Part shown: positions 48,428 through 58,402 of the stretch, in pieces | Layout of the letters: every line of letters begins with the position of its first letter | How positions within the stretch are numbered: position 1 is the stretch's first letter | NCBI GenBank assembly: GCA_963784575.1 | Contig: CAWARU010000001.1 | Location: forward strand, 2,790,001-2,854,000 | Source: CAWARU01 sp963784575 | GTDB taxonomy: Bacteria > Pseudomonadota > Gammaproteobacteria > UBA6186 > Azoamicaceae | Length of the DNA stretch: 64,000 bases | Direction: 5' to 3' | Made by a program: the position numbers and the translations under genes | Notes under the pieces: model-generated | Seen by the model: only the letters and a program-made list of their open reading frames with translations | What the model was told of the DNA's origin: nothing | Database searches by the model: none

Positions 48428-48612
48428 GTGTGTGTTTCCTAGGAGAGAAAGAGCTGGTTTTTCCTAAAAGAATAAGAGAAAAAGCGCTGCTCTGAAACTA
48501 TTATTATATTATAAAGGTATTATAAGAAAACAGCAGTTTAAAATCTTTGGGTGTGAGATGATTAACTAAGTTAAAAATGGATTGTAAGAAGGATTGTGAG
48601 AAGGATAGCAGG

Positions 48613-49770
48613 ATGGAAGATTTTTTGTTGTTAGATCAAGAATTGCAGCCAGAAGAACGCATGATGCGCGATACAGTCAGGAAATTTGTAGATGAAAAAG
48701 TTATAGAAATCATGGGCGATGCGGTGGATAAAGCGCATTTTCCAGCAGAATTGATACCAGAAATGGCAAAGCTTGGGTTATTTGGGGCAACGCTGCCAAC
48801 ACAATATGGCGGGAGTGCAAGCAATTATGTTGGGTATGGTTTGGTGTGTCAGGAATTAGAGCGGGGGGATAGCGCACTCCGCAGTTTTGTTTCGGTACAA
48901 AGTTCTCTATGCATGTTTCCGATTTTTAAATTTGGAACAGAGGAACAAAAGCAGCAGTATTTGCCAAAAATGGCGAAGGGAGAATTGATCGGATGTTTTG
49001 GATTGACCGAGCCAGATGCAGGATCTGATCCGGGTAGTATGAAAACTGCGGCGAAGAAAGTATCAGGTGGTTGGGAACTTAATGGATCAAAATTGTGGAT
49101 CACAAATGCGACGATTTCGGATTTAGCGATTGTATGGGCGAAAACTGAAGCGGGAGTACGAGGATTTATTGTCGAGAAGGGCAGTAAGGGTTTCAGTCAA
49201 TTTGAGATAAAAAAGAAAATGTCACTACGAGCTTCAAATTCTGGAGGTCTTAATTTTGATAATTGCTTTGTTCCGGATAGTCATTTCTTACCAGGTACAG
49301 AAGAAGGATTGAGTGCGGCGCTGCGTTGTTTGACTGAAGCGCGATACGGGATCGCTTGGGGTGCAATGGGGGGTGGCATGGCATGTTATGAGGCTGCCCT
49401 TTCATACGCGAAAGATCGCAAGCAATTTAATAAGCCGATTGCATCTTTCCAATTGATTCAAACGCAATTAGTGGACATGCTGGTCGAAATTGTTAAAGCA
49501 CAAACGATGAACTTGCAATTGGGACGTTTGAAAGATAAAAATCAGGCGAGTTTTGTGATGGTGTCTTTGGCGAAATTAAATGCAGCGAGAGAAGCTTTAA
49601 AAATTGCGAGGCAGGCGCGGAATATTTTGGGTGCAAATGGGATCAGTCTTGAATATCCAGTTATTCGTCACATGACAAATTTGGAATCAGTCTTTACCTA
49701 TGAAGGGACTGATAATATTCATCATTTGATTGTGGGCAAACATATTACTGGATTGAATGCCCTGAATTAG
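48613..49770 (+). CDS. Acyl-CoA dehydrogenase, glutaryl-CoA dehydrogenase-like
   Basis: The product is about 385 residues from the ATG at 48613, which has GAAGGA at seven bases; an earlier in-frame ATG at 48577 lacks a site. FAD- and substrate-binding motifs are intact: CFGLTEPDAGSDPGSM, LNGSKLWITNATISDLAIVWA and the catalytic glutamate in TYEGTDNIHHLIVG. The segment GDSALRSFVSVQSSLCM matches the glutaryl-CoA dehydrogenase branch, which oxidises and decarboxylates glutaryl-CoA in lysine and tryptophan breakdown. No other genes of that pathway are nearby, so the substrate stays open. Confidence 0.85.
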   Translation: MEDFLLLDQELQPEERMMRDTVRKFVDEKVIEIMGDAVDKAHFPAELIPEMAKLGLFGATLPTQYGGSASNYVGYGLVCQELERGDSALRSFVSVQSSLCMFPIFKFGTEEQKQQYLPKMAKGELIGCFGLTEPDAGSDPGSMKTAAKKVSGGWELNGSKLWITNATISDLAIVWAKTEAGVRGFIVEKGSKGFSQFEIKKKMSLRASNSGGLNFDNCFVPDSHFLPGTEEGLSAALRCLTEARYGIAWGAMGGGMACYEAALSYAKDRKQFNKPIASFQLIQTQLVDMLVEIVKAQTMNLQLGRLKDKNQASFVMVSLAKLNAAREALKIARQARNILGANGISLEYPVIRHMTNLESVFTYEGTDNIHHLIVGKHITGLNALN

Positions 49771-49883
49771 GATGAATGTGAATACACATAATTATCTTAT
49801 TGGGGAAGCCAAAAAGTGACATTTCTACTTTGCGCCTAATTATTTTCCCAACAAGATTGTAAAAGCCATTTCAATAGTCAATC

Positions 49884-49938
49884 GGTGTCCAGATCCGGGC
49901 ATAAGACAATAAATTGCCCTATGCCCGGATCCGACACC
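49884..49938. repeat. Palindromic repeat element, copy 1
   Basis: GGTGTC...GATCCGGGCATA pairs with TATGCCCGGATC...GACACC around a short loop. The sequence is nearly the same as the element at 51946-51998 and in the same orientation. It lies just beyond the end of the orphan 615-residue gene and downstream of the dehydrogenase, where it may end both transcripts. It looks like a short palindromic (MITE- or REP-like) repeat. Confidence 0.85.
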
Positions 49939-49940
49939 TT

Positions 49941-51788
49941 CTATGCGGGCGATGGCGGTCTTTTCTGCATATTCATTTTCTTATCTTTTTTCTTTTTCTT
50001 CTTTTTCTGCTTTTTCTTTTTCTTTTCTGGAAGTGCTTCGGATAATACGGGACCTCCTACTGTTCCAGCGCCTGATTGTCTCGCAGGTTGCTGTTGTACC
50101 GCTACATCTGCTGGAGGGTTTCGTTGTTCTATTGTCATTCTCGTTGTGTGAAAGGATTTACATGCCAGATCGTCTCTTTTTTGTTCCTTACCTTTGCTAT
50201 CCTCTCTCTGTCCTTTACGTTCGAGAGCTTTGCCATTGTCGCTTAAAAACAAAGGGTTTGGCGCAGATTTTGGAGTGATCTGAGTTCCAATGATAAGTGG
50301 ACCTCCAGGAGCTGCAGGTAAAGTCATCATTTCTTTACCAAGCTTCTTTATAGGGGTGTCTATACTTGCTGCTAAAGAACTTCTTTTCAGTGCTAATATT
50401 TCCTTTATAGGTGGCATCGCTTTCCCGCTTGATGATAATGCGGTACCCAGACTAAGTTTCTCATACTCTGTATATAACACTCTTTCGTGCTGTTCTTGAA
50501 GTACTTGTCCTTTCTTACTCGCAGCATCTAATAATCGATTTCTTATTGTTTCTAATGTACTTATCATGTTCTGAGTCAAATTGATTTCTAGTTCTTCATG
50601 ATTACGTAGAAATTTTAATGCCTTATATCTGTCTTCATCAATTGGACTTTCGTAAACTTCGCCTGGAACTATAGAACGTGGCCTGGTCTCGTCCTCCAAA
50701 AATTCGAAATCAGATTTATATTTATCATTCCTCCAGGGTCGGAGCTTCTTAATCATTTTTAATTCATGTATATATCTATTTAAAAAAGATATGGGAGTTA
50801 TCTGCGGTGAAAGTGCAAAGAAATGTGCTATCTTATTGGGTTCTAATGATACATATTCAATCGTATCTTGTAAGTCAAAAACTTGGTTCAGGTTAACTTG
50901 CGGTGAATTTAATATTTTTTCATAAGCCTTATAATCCAGATTTTCAAAAACACTATATCGTAATACAAACAGTAAAGGAGGAATATTTTCGCGGCCATAC
51001 TTGAAAAATGCATCTTCTGCGCCTTCTGCTATTTTGTTTAGAATAACGTCAGGTCTTTTAATAATCAATGCGTTAAAAGCGATATAATTCTTGTAGAGCA
51101 TGGCAATATTAACTGGGCACATGGCATGTATTCTTTCCACCGGCCATGTATAGACTGATTTTTCATTGATATCTTTAACTCCAGTAATAAGTTCCAATGC
51201 AATGTTTGTATAATATATATATTCATGTTTCGGAATATTGGCTCTGCCAGCAAGTGTTATGGCTAAACCTAGAGGAGTGAACCAAGATTTTGAAATGGAG
51301 CCAGATACAGTAATACGATCATCAACACTTTTGAATTTGTAATCATTTAAAAATTTTTCTACATGACTCTTTTGATTTAGATCATCCCGTGCTGCAAGGG
51401 TTTCATAAATAACGGTAGCAGAAGTGGACTTGTCTTTATAAAGCAGTGCGATATCGATTGGGCACATTAAGTATTCTGTAGAGGAATCAGAAAGCTCATA
51501 GCCTGAGACTTGATTGATATTAGTTTCTGTTGAACGACTAAGCTTGAAGGCAACACCATAGTAATAGTCGTGTTTTTTTGTGGTTCTATCATGGAGTTCA
51601 TTATATTTTGGAGTTTCTGCCATGAGAGTAATGGCCAAACCCAGCGGCGAAAATAGAGGACCTTTTTCCCCGATTCGTTTCAAATCATTTACACTCTTAA
51701 ATCCAAACTCCTCTAGAAAATCCTTCACTACATCCCTGATAAAATTTTCATAATAGTATTCACCATAGCCGGAATATACAGTAGACAT
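49941..51788 (-). CDS. Orphan 615-residue protein with divergent internal repeats and poly-Lys tail
   Basis: The ATG at 51788 has GGAGG eight bases upstream; a TTG start 18 bases earlier would overlap that site. Residues about 45-240 show a twofold repeat (SPLGLAITLMAETPKYNE with MCPIDIALLYKDKS, then TPLGLAITLAGRANIPKHEY with MCPVNIAMLYKNY), resembling very divergent ankyrin-like units. The middle is helical. The last 60 residues include a run of lysines (EKKKKKQKKKKKKKDKK) like a strong nuclear or nucleolar targeting tail. No family is recognised. The gene sits alone between two direct copies of a palindromic repeat, like a cassette. Confidence 0.6.
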   Translation of the reverse strand: MSTVYSGYGEYYYENFIRDVVKDFLEEFGFKSVNDLKRIGEKGPLFSPLGLAITLMAETPKYNELHDRTTKKHDYYYGVAFKLSRSTETNINQVSGYELSDSSTEYLMCPIDIALLYKDKSTSATVIYETLAARDDLNQKSHVEKFLNDYKFKSVDDRITVSGSISKSWFTPLGLAITLAGRANIPKHEYIYYTNIALELITGVKDINEKSVYTWPVERIHAMCPVNIAMLYKNYIAFNALIIKRPDVILNKIAEGAEDAFFKYGRENIPPLLFVLRYSVFENLDYKAYEKILNSPQVNLNQVFDLQDTIEYVSLEPNKIAHFFALSPQITPISFLNRYIHELKMIKKLRPWRNDKYKSDFEFLEDETRPRSIVPGEVYESPIDEDRYKALKFLRNHEELEINLTQNMISTLETIRNRLLDAASKKGQVLQEQHERVLYTEYEKLSLGTALSSSGKAMPPIKEILALKRSSLAASIDTPIKKLGKEMMTLPAAPGGPLIIGTQITPKSAPNPLFLSDNGKALERKGQREDSKGKEQKRDDLACKSFHTTRMTIEQRNPPADVAVQQQPARQSGAGTVGGPVLSEALPEKKKKKQKKKKKKKDKKMNMQKRPPSPA

Positions 51789-51945
51789 AGGGGTACCTCC
51801 ACGCAATTATTTAATATGTCTTGAACTCGAGTAATGTTATTTTATAATCATACATTGCTAAAACTGATGTTCTCAGGGTGTTTTTTAAGTTCAAACTCTA
51901 TCATAAGTTCACCCGATAATCAATATTTGAGAAATCGGTGAGATC

Positions 51946-51998
51946 GGTGTCAGACCGGGCATAAGGCAATAAATTGCCCTATGCCCGGATTTGACACC
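51946..51998. repeat. Palindromic repeat element, copy 2
   Basis: GGTGTCAGACCGGGCATA pairs with TATGCCCGGATTTGACACC, with an inner GGCAAT/ATTGCC pairing, so the whole 53 bases can fold. It starts seven bases after the htrA stop (minus strand) and probably acts as its terminator. It matches copy 1 at 49884-49938 in the same orientation. Confidence 0.85.
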
Positions 51999-52004
51999 CT
52001 CTAA

Positions 52005-53520
52005 TTATTTCTTCTCTTGTTCTGTCAAAATAGGCTGAACTGCTTTGCCATCTGGCTTGCGTTCGCCAAGCACGATGGTAAAGCTTAAGTAATCTCCCTT
52101 GCGGTAGATTTCCAGCGGATAGCTTTTGCCAGGAGTTAAACCTGCCACTAAGCGCACTGCCATTCTTTCATCTTTCAGATCTACATTGTTAATTTTCGTG
52201 ATGATATCACCTGGGATAAGGCCTGCTTTTTGTGCGGGGCCGCCACGAACGATAGCGCGAACATAGACACCTAAACCTTCTTTAAATCCGATGTAGTCAC
52301 GGATTTCTTTGTTGAGTTGCTGCAGGCTGACACCAAGATAGCCGCGGCTGACATGGCCGCCTTCGATGAGCTTATGCATCACATCGGTGGCTTGATCGAT
52401 CGGAATTGCAAAACCAATGCCGGAATAGCCGCCAGTGCGTGAGAAAATAACGGTGTTAATGCCGACCAAATTACCATGCGCATCTACTAAAGCACCGCCA
52501 GAATTTCCGGGGTTGATGGCTGCATCGGTTTGAATGAGGTGATCAAGTATCCCAATTTCAACACCAGTGCGTTCGGTGGCGCTGATAATTCCCATCGTAA
52601 CGGTTTTATCAAAGCCGAAGGGGTTACCAATCGCAAGCACGACGTCGCCAGCGCGAAGTTTGGTTGAAGAACCGATTGGAATCACAGGTAACTTATCCAA
52701 TTTGATTTGAAGTACTGCGAGATCGGTGTCTGGATCTGTGCCGACGACTTTGGCTTCGGCGCTACGGCCATCTGCTAAAGTGACGGTGACAGAATCTGCT
52801 TCTTTTATGACATGATTGTTGGTGAGCACATAACCTTTATCATTGACAATAACACCAGATCCTAGACCTTGTTGGACTTCTTTTGGTAATTTTTCTGAAT
52901 TGGAACCTAAGCTGTCAGGATTGCCGTTTTGCTGGGGATCGAGAAGTGCGCTGGGATCTCCGAAGAAATAACGAAAGAAGGGATCTTGTAGCAGAGGGTT
53001 TAATTCAATCGGAATTTCTTTACTGGTTTTGATGCTGACAACAGCAGGTGCAGCTTTAGCTACTGCATCAGAATAGGAGACAGGCCCAGAAAATGATGAG
53101 GCGTGAGTTTGAGTGTGATGCGCCGCGCCATGTGCGCTGGGGTTTGAATTGGGTGCAGTGGGGTTAGAAGCAGCAGGGCTTGATGAAGTTGCAGCACCCG
53201 AAGCAATGGGATTCTGCAGCAGCTGGATTTGAGGCAGCAGTACCAGTAGCAGCGGGACTTGAACCCATGGACCCTGAAGCAGTAGGACTGGCATTTGCCG
53301 TAGGATTTGAACTTGCTGCTGCTGTGCCAGGGTTTGTTGCAGCAGTGGGTGCTGGCTTTTGGTTCTTGGTATCTTTTGAACTACTGCCAGAGCTGAAAAG
53401 GGAAGCGTTTGCGGTCCCGGTAGCAATTGTGGCAGCTATTGCGATGGCGCCAGTGAGTAAGGAAAGTTTTAAAGCTATCTTATTTTTACCAACTTTCTTA
53501 AGGTATGTGCTCTGCTTCAT
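52005..53520 (-). pseudogene. htrA: HtrA/Deg-family periplasmic serine protease, one-base frameshift in its linker
   Basis: The ATG at 53520 opens a signal peptide (SLLTGAIAIAATIATGTANAS). An Ala/Ser/Thr/Pro/Asn-rich linker of about 100 residues follows and changes frame near 53210 through one extra base in a GCTGCTGCAG stretch. The protease domain has the triad His (NNHVIKEAD), Asp (DTDLAVLQ) and Ser (NPGNSGGALV), and a single PDZ domain follows (RGYLGVSLQQ to IYRKGDYLSF). Repaired length is about 504 residues. It degrades or refolds damaged envelope proteins. One PDZ domain and a long linker set it apart from E. coli DegP. The catalytic part is fully intact. Confidence 0.88.
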
Positions 53521-53724
53521 CTGTGGTCTCCTATCAAATCAAGTCTCAAGTCAAATAAAGATTGGGTTCAAATCGGTTCAAAATTGTTCTAAAAAATTTG
53601 AATAAGAAAAAATTTTAAATTAACCAAGATGTTTTTGCAATTGAGAAATTATTCAAAATGGTTTAGATAAAATAATTGGACTGTTGACAAGCTGACTATA
53701 ATTTTAGAATTAGTTATTTATCCA

Positions 53725-53752
53725 CTGGATTCACGCCTTCGCGGGAATCCAG
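53725..53752 (-). terminator. REP-like hairpin after fis
   Basis: CTGGATTC-ACGC-cttc-GCGG-GAATCCAG forms a stable hairpin two bases beyond the fis stop on the minus strand. Its arms resemble the GGATTCCCGC palindromes dispersed in many proteobacterial genomes. It probably ends the dusB-fis transcript. Confidence 0.65.
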
Positions 53753-53754
53753 GG

Positions 53755-54006
53755 CTAATTGGATATAGCGTATTTTTCTAATAATTTTCTTAAAGTGCCG
53801 CGATTTAATCCCAACATGCTTGCCGCGCGCGATTGATTTCCTTTTGCATGATGCATCACAACTTCAAGCAGTGCCGGCTCAATTTGCTTCTGCACCAGTT
53901 CGTAGATATTACAGGCATGTGTGCCTTCTAAGGTTGAAAAATATTCTTGCAAAGCCTTTGTGACGTGCTCACGCAAAGAAAGTTTCGATTGAAGCTCGCT
54001 GTTCAT
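53755..54006 (-). CDS. fis: DNA-binding protein Fis
   Basis: The product is 83 residues, somewhat shorter than E. coli Fis (98). It starts at ATG 54006, inside the end of dusB (38-base overlap). The C-terminal helix-turn-helix is clear (GNQSRAASMLGLNRGTLRKLLEKY), and the central ALLEVVMHHAKGN forms the dimer helices. Fis bends DNA and tunes growth-phase gene expression. The dusB-fis pair is the conserved gammaproteobacterial arrangement. Confidence 0.93.
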   Translation of the reverse strand: MNSELQSKLSLREHVTKALQEYFSTLEGTHACNIYELVQKQIEPALLEVVMHHAKGNQSRAASMLGLNRGTLRKLLEKYAISN

Positions 54007-54925
54007 CTGTTGTTTCCAAACGATTGAAGTTATCCCTGAAACGTGCCGCTTGCGATTGTCCTTTACTATACCAAGAAACATGCTTGCGAGCGATGCGAAC
54101 ACCGAGTGGTTCGCCGTAGAAGTCATATAAATTTTCGATGTGTTCAAGAAGAATTTTTTTGATTTCGTCGTTGCTCGGTTCCGGCAACTTTTCACCCGTT
54201 GCGAGATAATGCGCAATTTCGCGAAATAACCAGGGACAACCTTGTGCGGCACGGCCGATCATGATGCCATCTGCTTTGGTTTCTTCTAATACTTGTTTCG
54301 CTTTTTCAGGTGTTTCTATATCACCATTTGCAATGACAGGAATGGAAACAGAGGCTTTGATTGCGGCAATGGTTTGATATTCAGCCTCGCCTTTGAAAAA
54401 ACAAGCACGTGTTCTGCCGTGGACAGAGAGTGCTTGGATGCCTGCGCTTTCAGCAATCTTTGCGATGGTGACACCATTGCGGTTATCTTTGTCCCAGCCA
54501 GTGCGGATTTTGAGGGTCACTGGGATGTTGACAGATTTCACGACAGATTCGAGGATTTCTGCAACCAATTTTTCATTCCTTAAAAGGGCAGAACCCGCTA
54601 AGGTATTGCAAACTTTTTTGGCGGGACAACCCATATTGATGTCAATAATTTCTGCGCCCATGTCTTCATTAATGCGAGCGGCTTCGCCCATCATTTTGGG
54701 ATCAGCCCCGGCTATTTGAACTGAACGCGGGAAAGTTTCGCCTTCGTGATTGGCACGGCGCAACGTTTTTTCGCTGCCGCGTAGAAAGGAATTGGAAGAA
54801 ACCATTTCAGAGACTGCCATGCCAGCGCCCAATTGTTTGCAAAGTTTTCGGAATGGGCGATCGGTAACACCGGCCATGGGTGCCAATATAAGATTGTTTT
54901 CTAACTTGTATTTGGCAATTTGCAT
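53969..54925 (-). CDS. dusB: tRNA-dihydrouridine synthase B
   Basis: The product is 318 residues. The flavin-binding TIM barrel is visible from APMAGVTDRPFRKL through IPVIANGDIETPEKA and GIMIGRAAQGCPW. The catalytic cysteine is Cys100 in NMGCPAKKV. DusB reduces uridine 17 to dihydrouridine in tRNA using FMN and NADPH. It is co-transcribed with fis. In relatives prmA usually lies just upstream; here it is 5.4 kb away behind inserted genes. Confidence 0.95.
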   Translation of the reverse strand: MQIAKYKLENNLILAPMAGVTDRPFRKLCKQLGAGMAVSEMVSSNSFLRGSEKTLRRANHEGETFPRSVQIAGADPKMMGEAARINEDMGAEIIDINMGCPAKKVCNTLAGSALLRNEKLVAEILESVVKSVNIPVTLKIRTGWDKDNRNGVTIAKIAESAGIQALSVHGRTRACFFKGEAEYQTIAAIKASVSIPVIANGDIETPEKAKQVLEETKADGIMIGRAAQGCPWLFREIAHYLATGEKLPEPSNDEIKKILLEHIENLYDFYGEPLGVRIARKHVSWYSKGQSQAARFRDNFNRLETTDEQRASIETFFA

Positions 54926-55147
54926 AAATATGACTTCAGTCCTACTGCTGATTGCTGACTGTATCTACTAGCCAGTATCTGGTTGCTGTTTATTTGCTGA
55001 TGAAGTTCTAGTTAATGAACTTAATCTTAAATTTTATCGCGTTTTTAAGTTTGCATCAAGTAAGGAAGTTATATTAAAATGTTTCTCAGTATTATTACTA
55101 AAGTTATGTAAATACACACTTACTTACTGGGAGCAAGTGACGAAAAA

Positions 55148-56467
55148 ATGAAGCTTTTTATAGAAAAAGGCGCTGTGGAATATATGAGCGAACAGCAGCT
55201 TAACCACTACTTCAAGGAAATGATCAAAGAAGATGGACTTGGCAAGCCTAATTATGTAGTGATCCAATCGTTTGTGGAACAATGTGCACGTTTTAACAGG
55301 CTGTCACAAAGATTCTATCCTATTCATATCCTTTTAAAGATGCCCATATTGGGGCTCGAAGAACAAAACTTGATAAAATTCCTATTCGAGATGGGTTCTC
55401 CTATTGATGCTATAGAAGATGGTCTGACTTGCTTGGGGATAGCGTTGAGCAGATCGCATAGATTCTTTCAGGCTTCTCATTATGTTCATATAAACCTTTT
55501 TCAAACAGAAACTAGAAATCCCGAGGATATTTTGCGTTTTCTCAAACTTGTAGAGGATCCGACGTACAAAAATCCTTATTACTACCTCAATATGCGTTGT
55601 GTTAGAAACTATAATACACTTTTACACGAGGCTTCCGAATCCAATTTGGTTCAAGCAAAATTGATATTAGATAAGGTTGCGACCTTACCTTTGCAAGCGC
55701 GAATTATGATTTTAACTGCGAAAAATGCCAATAATCTTACTCCATTGGATATTCTTTATAAACAGTTAGAGGAACTACAAAGACTGAAAATATCTTCTGC
55801 TGTAGTGGTAGAGAAAAGTAAAGTTCTGAGGTTTCAAGAAACGGCTGGACGGAGATTGGCAACCGATGTAGTGGCAGAATCTGAGGTAGTAGAATTTATA
55901 AGATTAGACTTTTATGCTGAAGAGAGCGAACTGCCCTTAGAGACATTAGAAACTAAAGTATCTAGCGAGGCTAAAGAAACACAAGAAAGACTAGTAGTTA
56001 ATGAAGAAGAGTTAACCGCAGTCATCGCAGTAATGCATGATTTGATGCAGAACCTGGTGAATAAATCTGTGATAGCAGCAAAACAAATGATGAAATTTAG
56101 CTTTGAAAAAAATAGCCCGCTGCACAATTTGCCAGAGGATATAAACGCCAGAATTTTCCAATTTCTCTCATTAGAACCTGCCTGTGATTTAGCAACGATC
56201 CCTGCAGGCAGAAGTCTTATCGAGGCAGCCATTGAAAAGGCAGCAGACAGTCCTACAATATTGAAATTGAGCGGGGAATTATGGGAGTTAAATGGACCTA
56301 AAGCGTTGGCGGAAAAGGAGAGACTTGATAAGTTGAAAAATAAAAATAAAGATCAGGATAAAGATAAAGTTACAGAAGAGGACAGGGAAAAGGATAAAGA
56401 CCAAGATACAGACAAAGAAAGAGAGACTGATAAATCGGAATTGTGCAAAAATCGAAAATTTGCATAG
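55148..56467 (+). CDS. Ankyrin/F-box-like effector paralogue 1, N-terminally truncated
   Basis: The product is 439 residues. Its start (MKLFIEKGAVEYMSEQQLNHYF) aligns with the middle of paralogue 2 (LMFKAGALEYLSTEQLESTF), so about 220 N-terminal residues with ankyrin repeats are missing; no coding remnant is seen upstream. Shared blocks follow: FNRLSQRFYPIHILL, YNTLLHEASESNLVQAKLIL, LMQNLVNKSVIAAKQMMK and an F-box-like LPEDINARIFQFLSLEPACDLA. The tail is Lys/Asp/Glu-rich and ends CKNRKFA, fitting the shared K-F-x signature. It is first of three tandem genes. It could be a functional short form or a decayed copy. Confidence 0.7.
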   Translation: MKLFIEKGAVEYMSEQQLNHYFKEMIKEDGLGKPNYVVIQSFVEQCARFNRLSQRFYPIHILLKMPILGLEEQNLIKFLFEMGSPIDAIEDGLTCLGIALSRSHRFFQASHYVHINLFQTETRNPEDILRFLKLVEDPTYKNPYYYLNMRCVRNYNTLLHEASESNLVQAKLILDKVATLPLQARIMILTAKNANNLTPLDILYKQLEELQRLKISSAVVVEKSKVLRFQETAGRRLATDVVAESEVVEFIRLDFYAEESELPLETLETKVSSEAKETQERLVVNEEELTAVIAVMHDLMQNLVNKSVIAAKQMMKFSFEKNSPLHNLPEDINARIFQFLSLEPACDLATIPAGRSLIEAAIEKAADSPTILKLSGELWELNGPKALAEKERLDKLKNKNKDQDKDKVTEEDREKDKDQDTDKERETDKSELCKNRKFA

Positions 56468-56551
56468 CGGTACAAAAAATATAGAGAAAAGCTGATAGAC
56501 AAAGAGATTAGCAAACAGATAAACAAACAGAGAAATAACGGAGGAAATTTT

Positions 56552-58378
56552 ATGGCTACTTCACCAGATGCACCTGAAACCCTTGAAACACTCGAAACGC
56601 TTGATAAACCTGAAACGCAGGAAAACATCCAGTCGCCTAGCATTGAGAAATTAAAAAGTGAGTTATACTGGGCAATATACGATAATGAAATAAAGAAAGT
56701 AGCAGAAATTTTGGAAGCGGAGCCTAGCCTTCTCAATCAATCTATTAGTGTTTCTGGTGATTCACCACTCTTTGTTTCAGTACGTGCTGATATTGATCCG
56801 GAACGCAGGAAAACGGAATGGGGTTATTTTAATCCCAGGTATAGAGAAAGAGATTGTTCCATTACACATTTGCTATTGGAAAAAGGGGCAAATTATAATC
56901 AAACAGATAAGGATGGCAAAACACTCATCATGGACATTGCACTTCAGTGTTCGAAATCAATGATTAATAACAATACACTGTATTTGCTAAAGTTACTGGT
57001 AGAAAAATATCAGGCTAATGTCAATTTGGAAGATAAAGACAATCGTACCGCTCTTTTCTATGCTCTTATTTCAGAGAATCTGGATGCGATTGAATTTTTA
57101 ATAAGCCAAGGTGCAAATTTTAAATACTTATCGAAAAATTCAGAAATGGCTTCTACTTTTGATCCAAAAATCCTGCGTTTGATGTTTAAGGCTGGAGCGC
57201 TCGAATATTTGTCAACTGAACAACTTGAGTCGACTTTTGGTGTGATGCTACATAAAAATTTTGAATATCACGAACTCGATCTGATGCGTGTCTTCTTCGA
57301 ACAATACTTTCGTTTTAATCGTATGGACAAGGCATTTTATCCAATGCATCGGCTTTGTGAAAAAATACTTTTTCACTCAAATGCAAAAGCGCTGCTACAT
57401 TATTTATTGGTGAATGGCATGCCCTTTGATGCAGCCCGTGGCTATCCAAGTGATAATTGTCTATATAAATTAGAAAACAGGAAAACCAAAGACGAAACCT
57501 GGATTAATAGATTTAAACTTTGTGCAGAACTGTTTCAACAACTTACCCTAAAATTTGATGCTGATGCCCTAAAAGCTTTGTTTCGAAAAGCAGACGATCT
57601 GCTTGGCCGGGGCGCTTTTCTTACAATCAGAACTGTTGTAAATCATAATACTATATTGCACATGGCATGCGAAAGTAATTTGGCTGCTGCAAAACTCCTT
57701 TTGGATGAACTTGCCACAGTGCCTTTAGAGGTCTGTGGTAAAGCCCTAGCTGCTGAGAATGCAGAAAAATCAACCGCGCTGGATATTCTGAAACCGAAAA
57801 AAACGCAAGGGTTAGACGAAAAAAATCTAAGGAAGGCTCTTATTACTCAGATCCACAATTTGATCCAAAATTTTGCAAATAAGTCCGTTATGAGTGCCGA
57901 TCAAATTATGAAGCTTAGTCTCGGTGAAAAAAGTCCCTTGCAGCGCGTCCCTGCTGCCGTGAAGGGACTTATTTTTCAATTTCTTCAATTCGAACCAGCT
58001 TCCAAATTGGTCGAAAAGCCTTCGTTCAAGAAGCTTTTTGAAACAGGAATTCAGAGAGCTGCAGTCAGTTCCGAAGTTCAAAAAATGATTGAAAGATTAT
58101 GGTTATTAAATAAGCCACAAGCGGTGACTCATGAAATAGCTTTAAATTCGTTTCCGAGTAGAGTAAACGAGATGATTTGGGGTTATTGTAACGATGAAAA
58201 GCCGGGCAAATCAGAATTTGAACCACAAAGGTTAGAATTGACAATATCGCCTGTGAATAAGGTAAAAAAGGAAAATAGGAAAAAAAGAAAAAGAGAGAGA
58301 AACGGAAAAAGAAATTTAGGTAAAAGCAGTAAAAGTGGTGAAAATGGCAAAAGTGGCAAAAACCAAAAATTTGTATAA
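56552..58378 (+). CDS. Ankyrin/F-box-like effector paralogue 2, complete
   Basis: The product is 608 residues. CGGAGG precedes the ATG. Residues about 30-215 hold ankyrin repeats (SITHLLLEKGANYNQTDKDG, RTALFYALISENLDAIEFLI). The central part (FNRMDKAFYPMHRL, LLHYLLVNGMPFDAA, NTILHMACESNLAAAKLLLD) is shared by the three paralogues, as is LIQNFANKSVMSADQIMKLS followed by an F-box-like VPAAVKGLIFQFLQFEPASKL. The C-terminus is strongly basic (KKENRKKRKRERNGKRN) and ends GKNQKFV. It has no signal peptide. An effector that binds host ubiquitin-ligase components and may enter the nucleus is a reasonable hypothesis. Confidence 0.78.
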   Translation: MATSPDAPETLETLETLDKPETQENIQSPSIEKLKSELYWAIYDNEIKKVAEILEAEPSLLNQSISVSGDSPLFVSVRADIDPERRKTEWGYFNPRYRERDCSITHLLLEKGANYNQTDKDGKTLIMDIALQCSKSMINNNTLYLLKLLVEKYQANVNLEDKDNRTALFYALISENLDAIEFLISQGANFKYLSKNSEMASTFDPKILRLMFKAGALEYLSTEQLESTFGVMLHKNFEYHELDLMRVFFEQYFRFNRMDKAFYPMHRLCEKILFHSNAKALLHYLLVNGMPFDAARGYPSDNCLYKLENRKTKDETWINRFKLCAELFQQLTLKFDADALKALFRKADDLLGRGAFLTIRTVVNHNTILHMACESNLAAAKLLLDELATVPLEVCGKALAAENAEKSTALDILKPKKTQGLDEKNLRKALITQIHNLIQNFANKSVMSADQIMKLSLGEKSPLQRVPAAVKGLIFQFLQFEPASKLVEKPSFKKLFETGIQRAAVSSEVQKMIERLWLLNKPQAVTHEIALNSFPSRVNEMIWGYCNDEKPGKSEFEPQRLELTISPVNKVKKENRKKRKRERNGKRNLGKSSKSGENGKSGKNQKFV

Positions 58379-58402
58379 AGTTTTGATACTGAGGTAAGTT
58401 CC

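Noticed and set aside
53656..53700. TTGACA and TATAAT near each other before fis end
   Set aside because: The spacing is only seven bases and the orientation does not lead to a gene.
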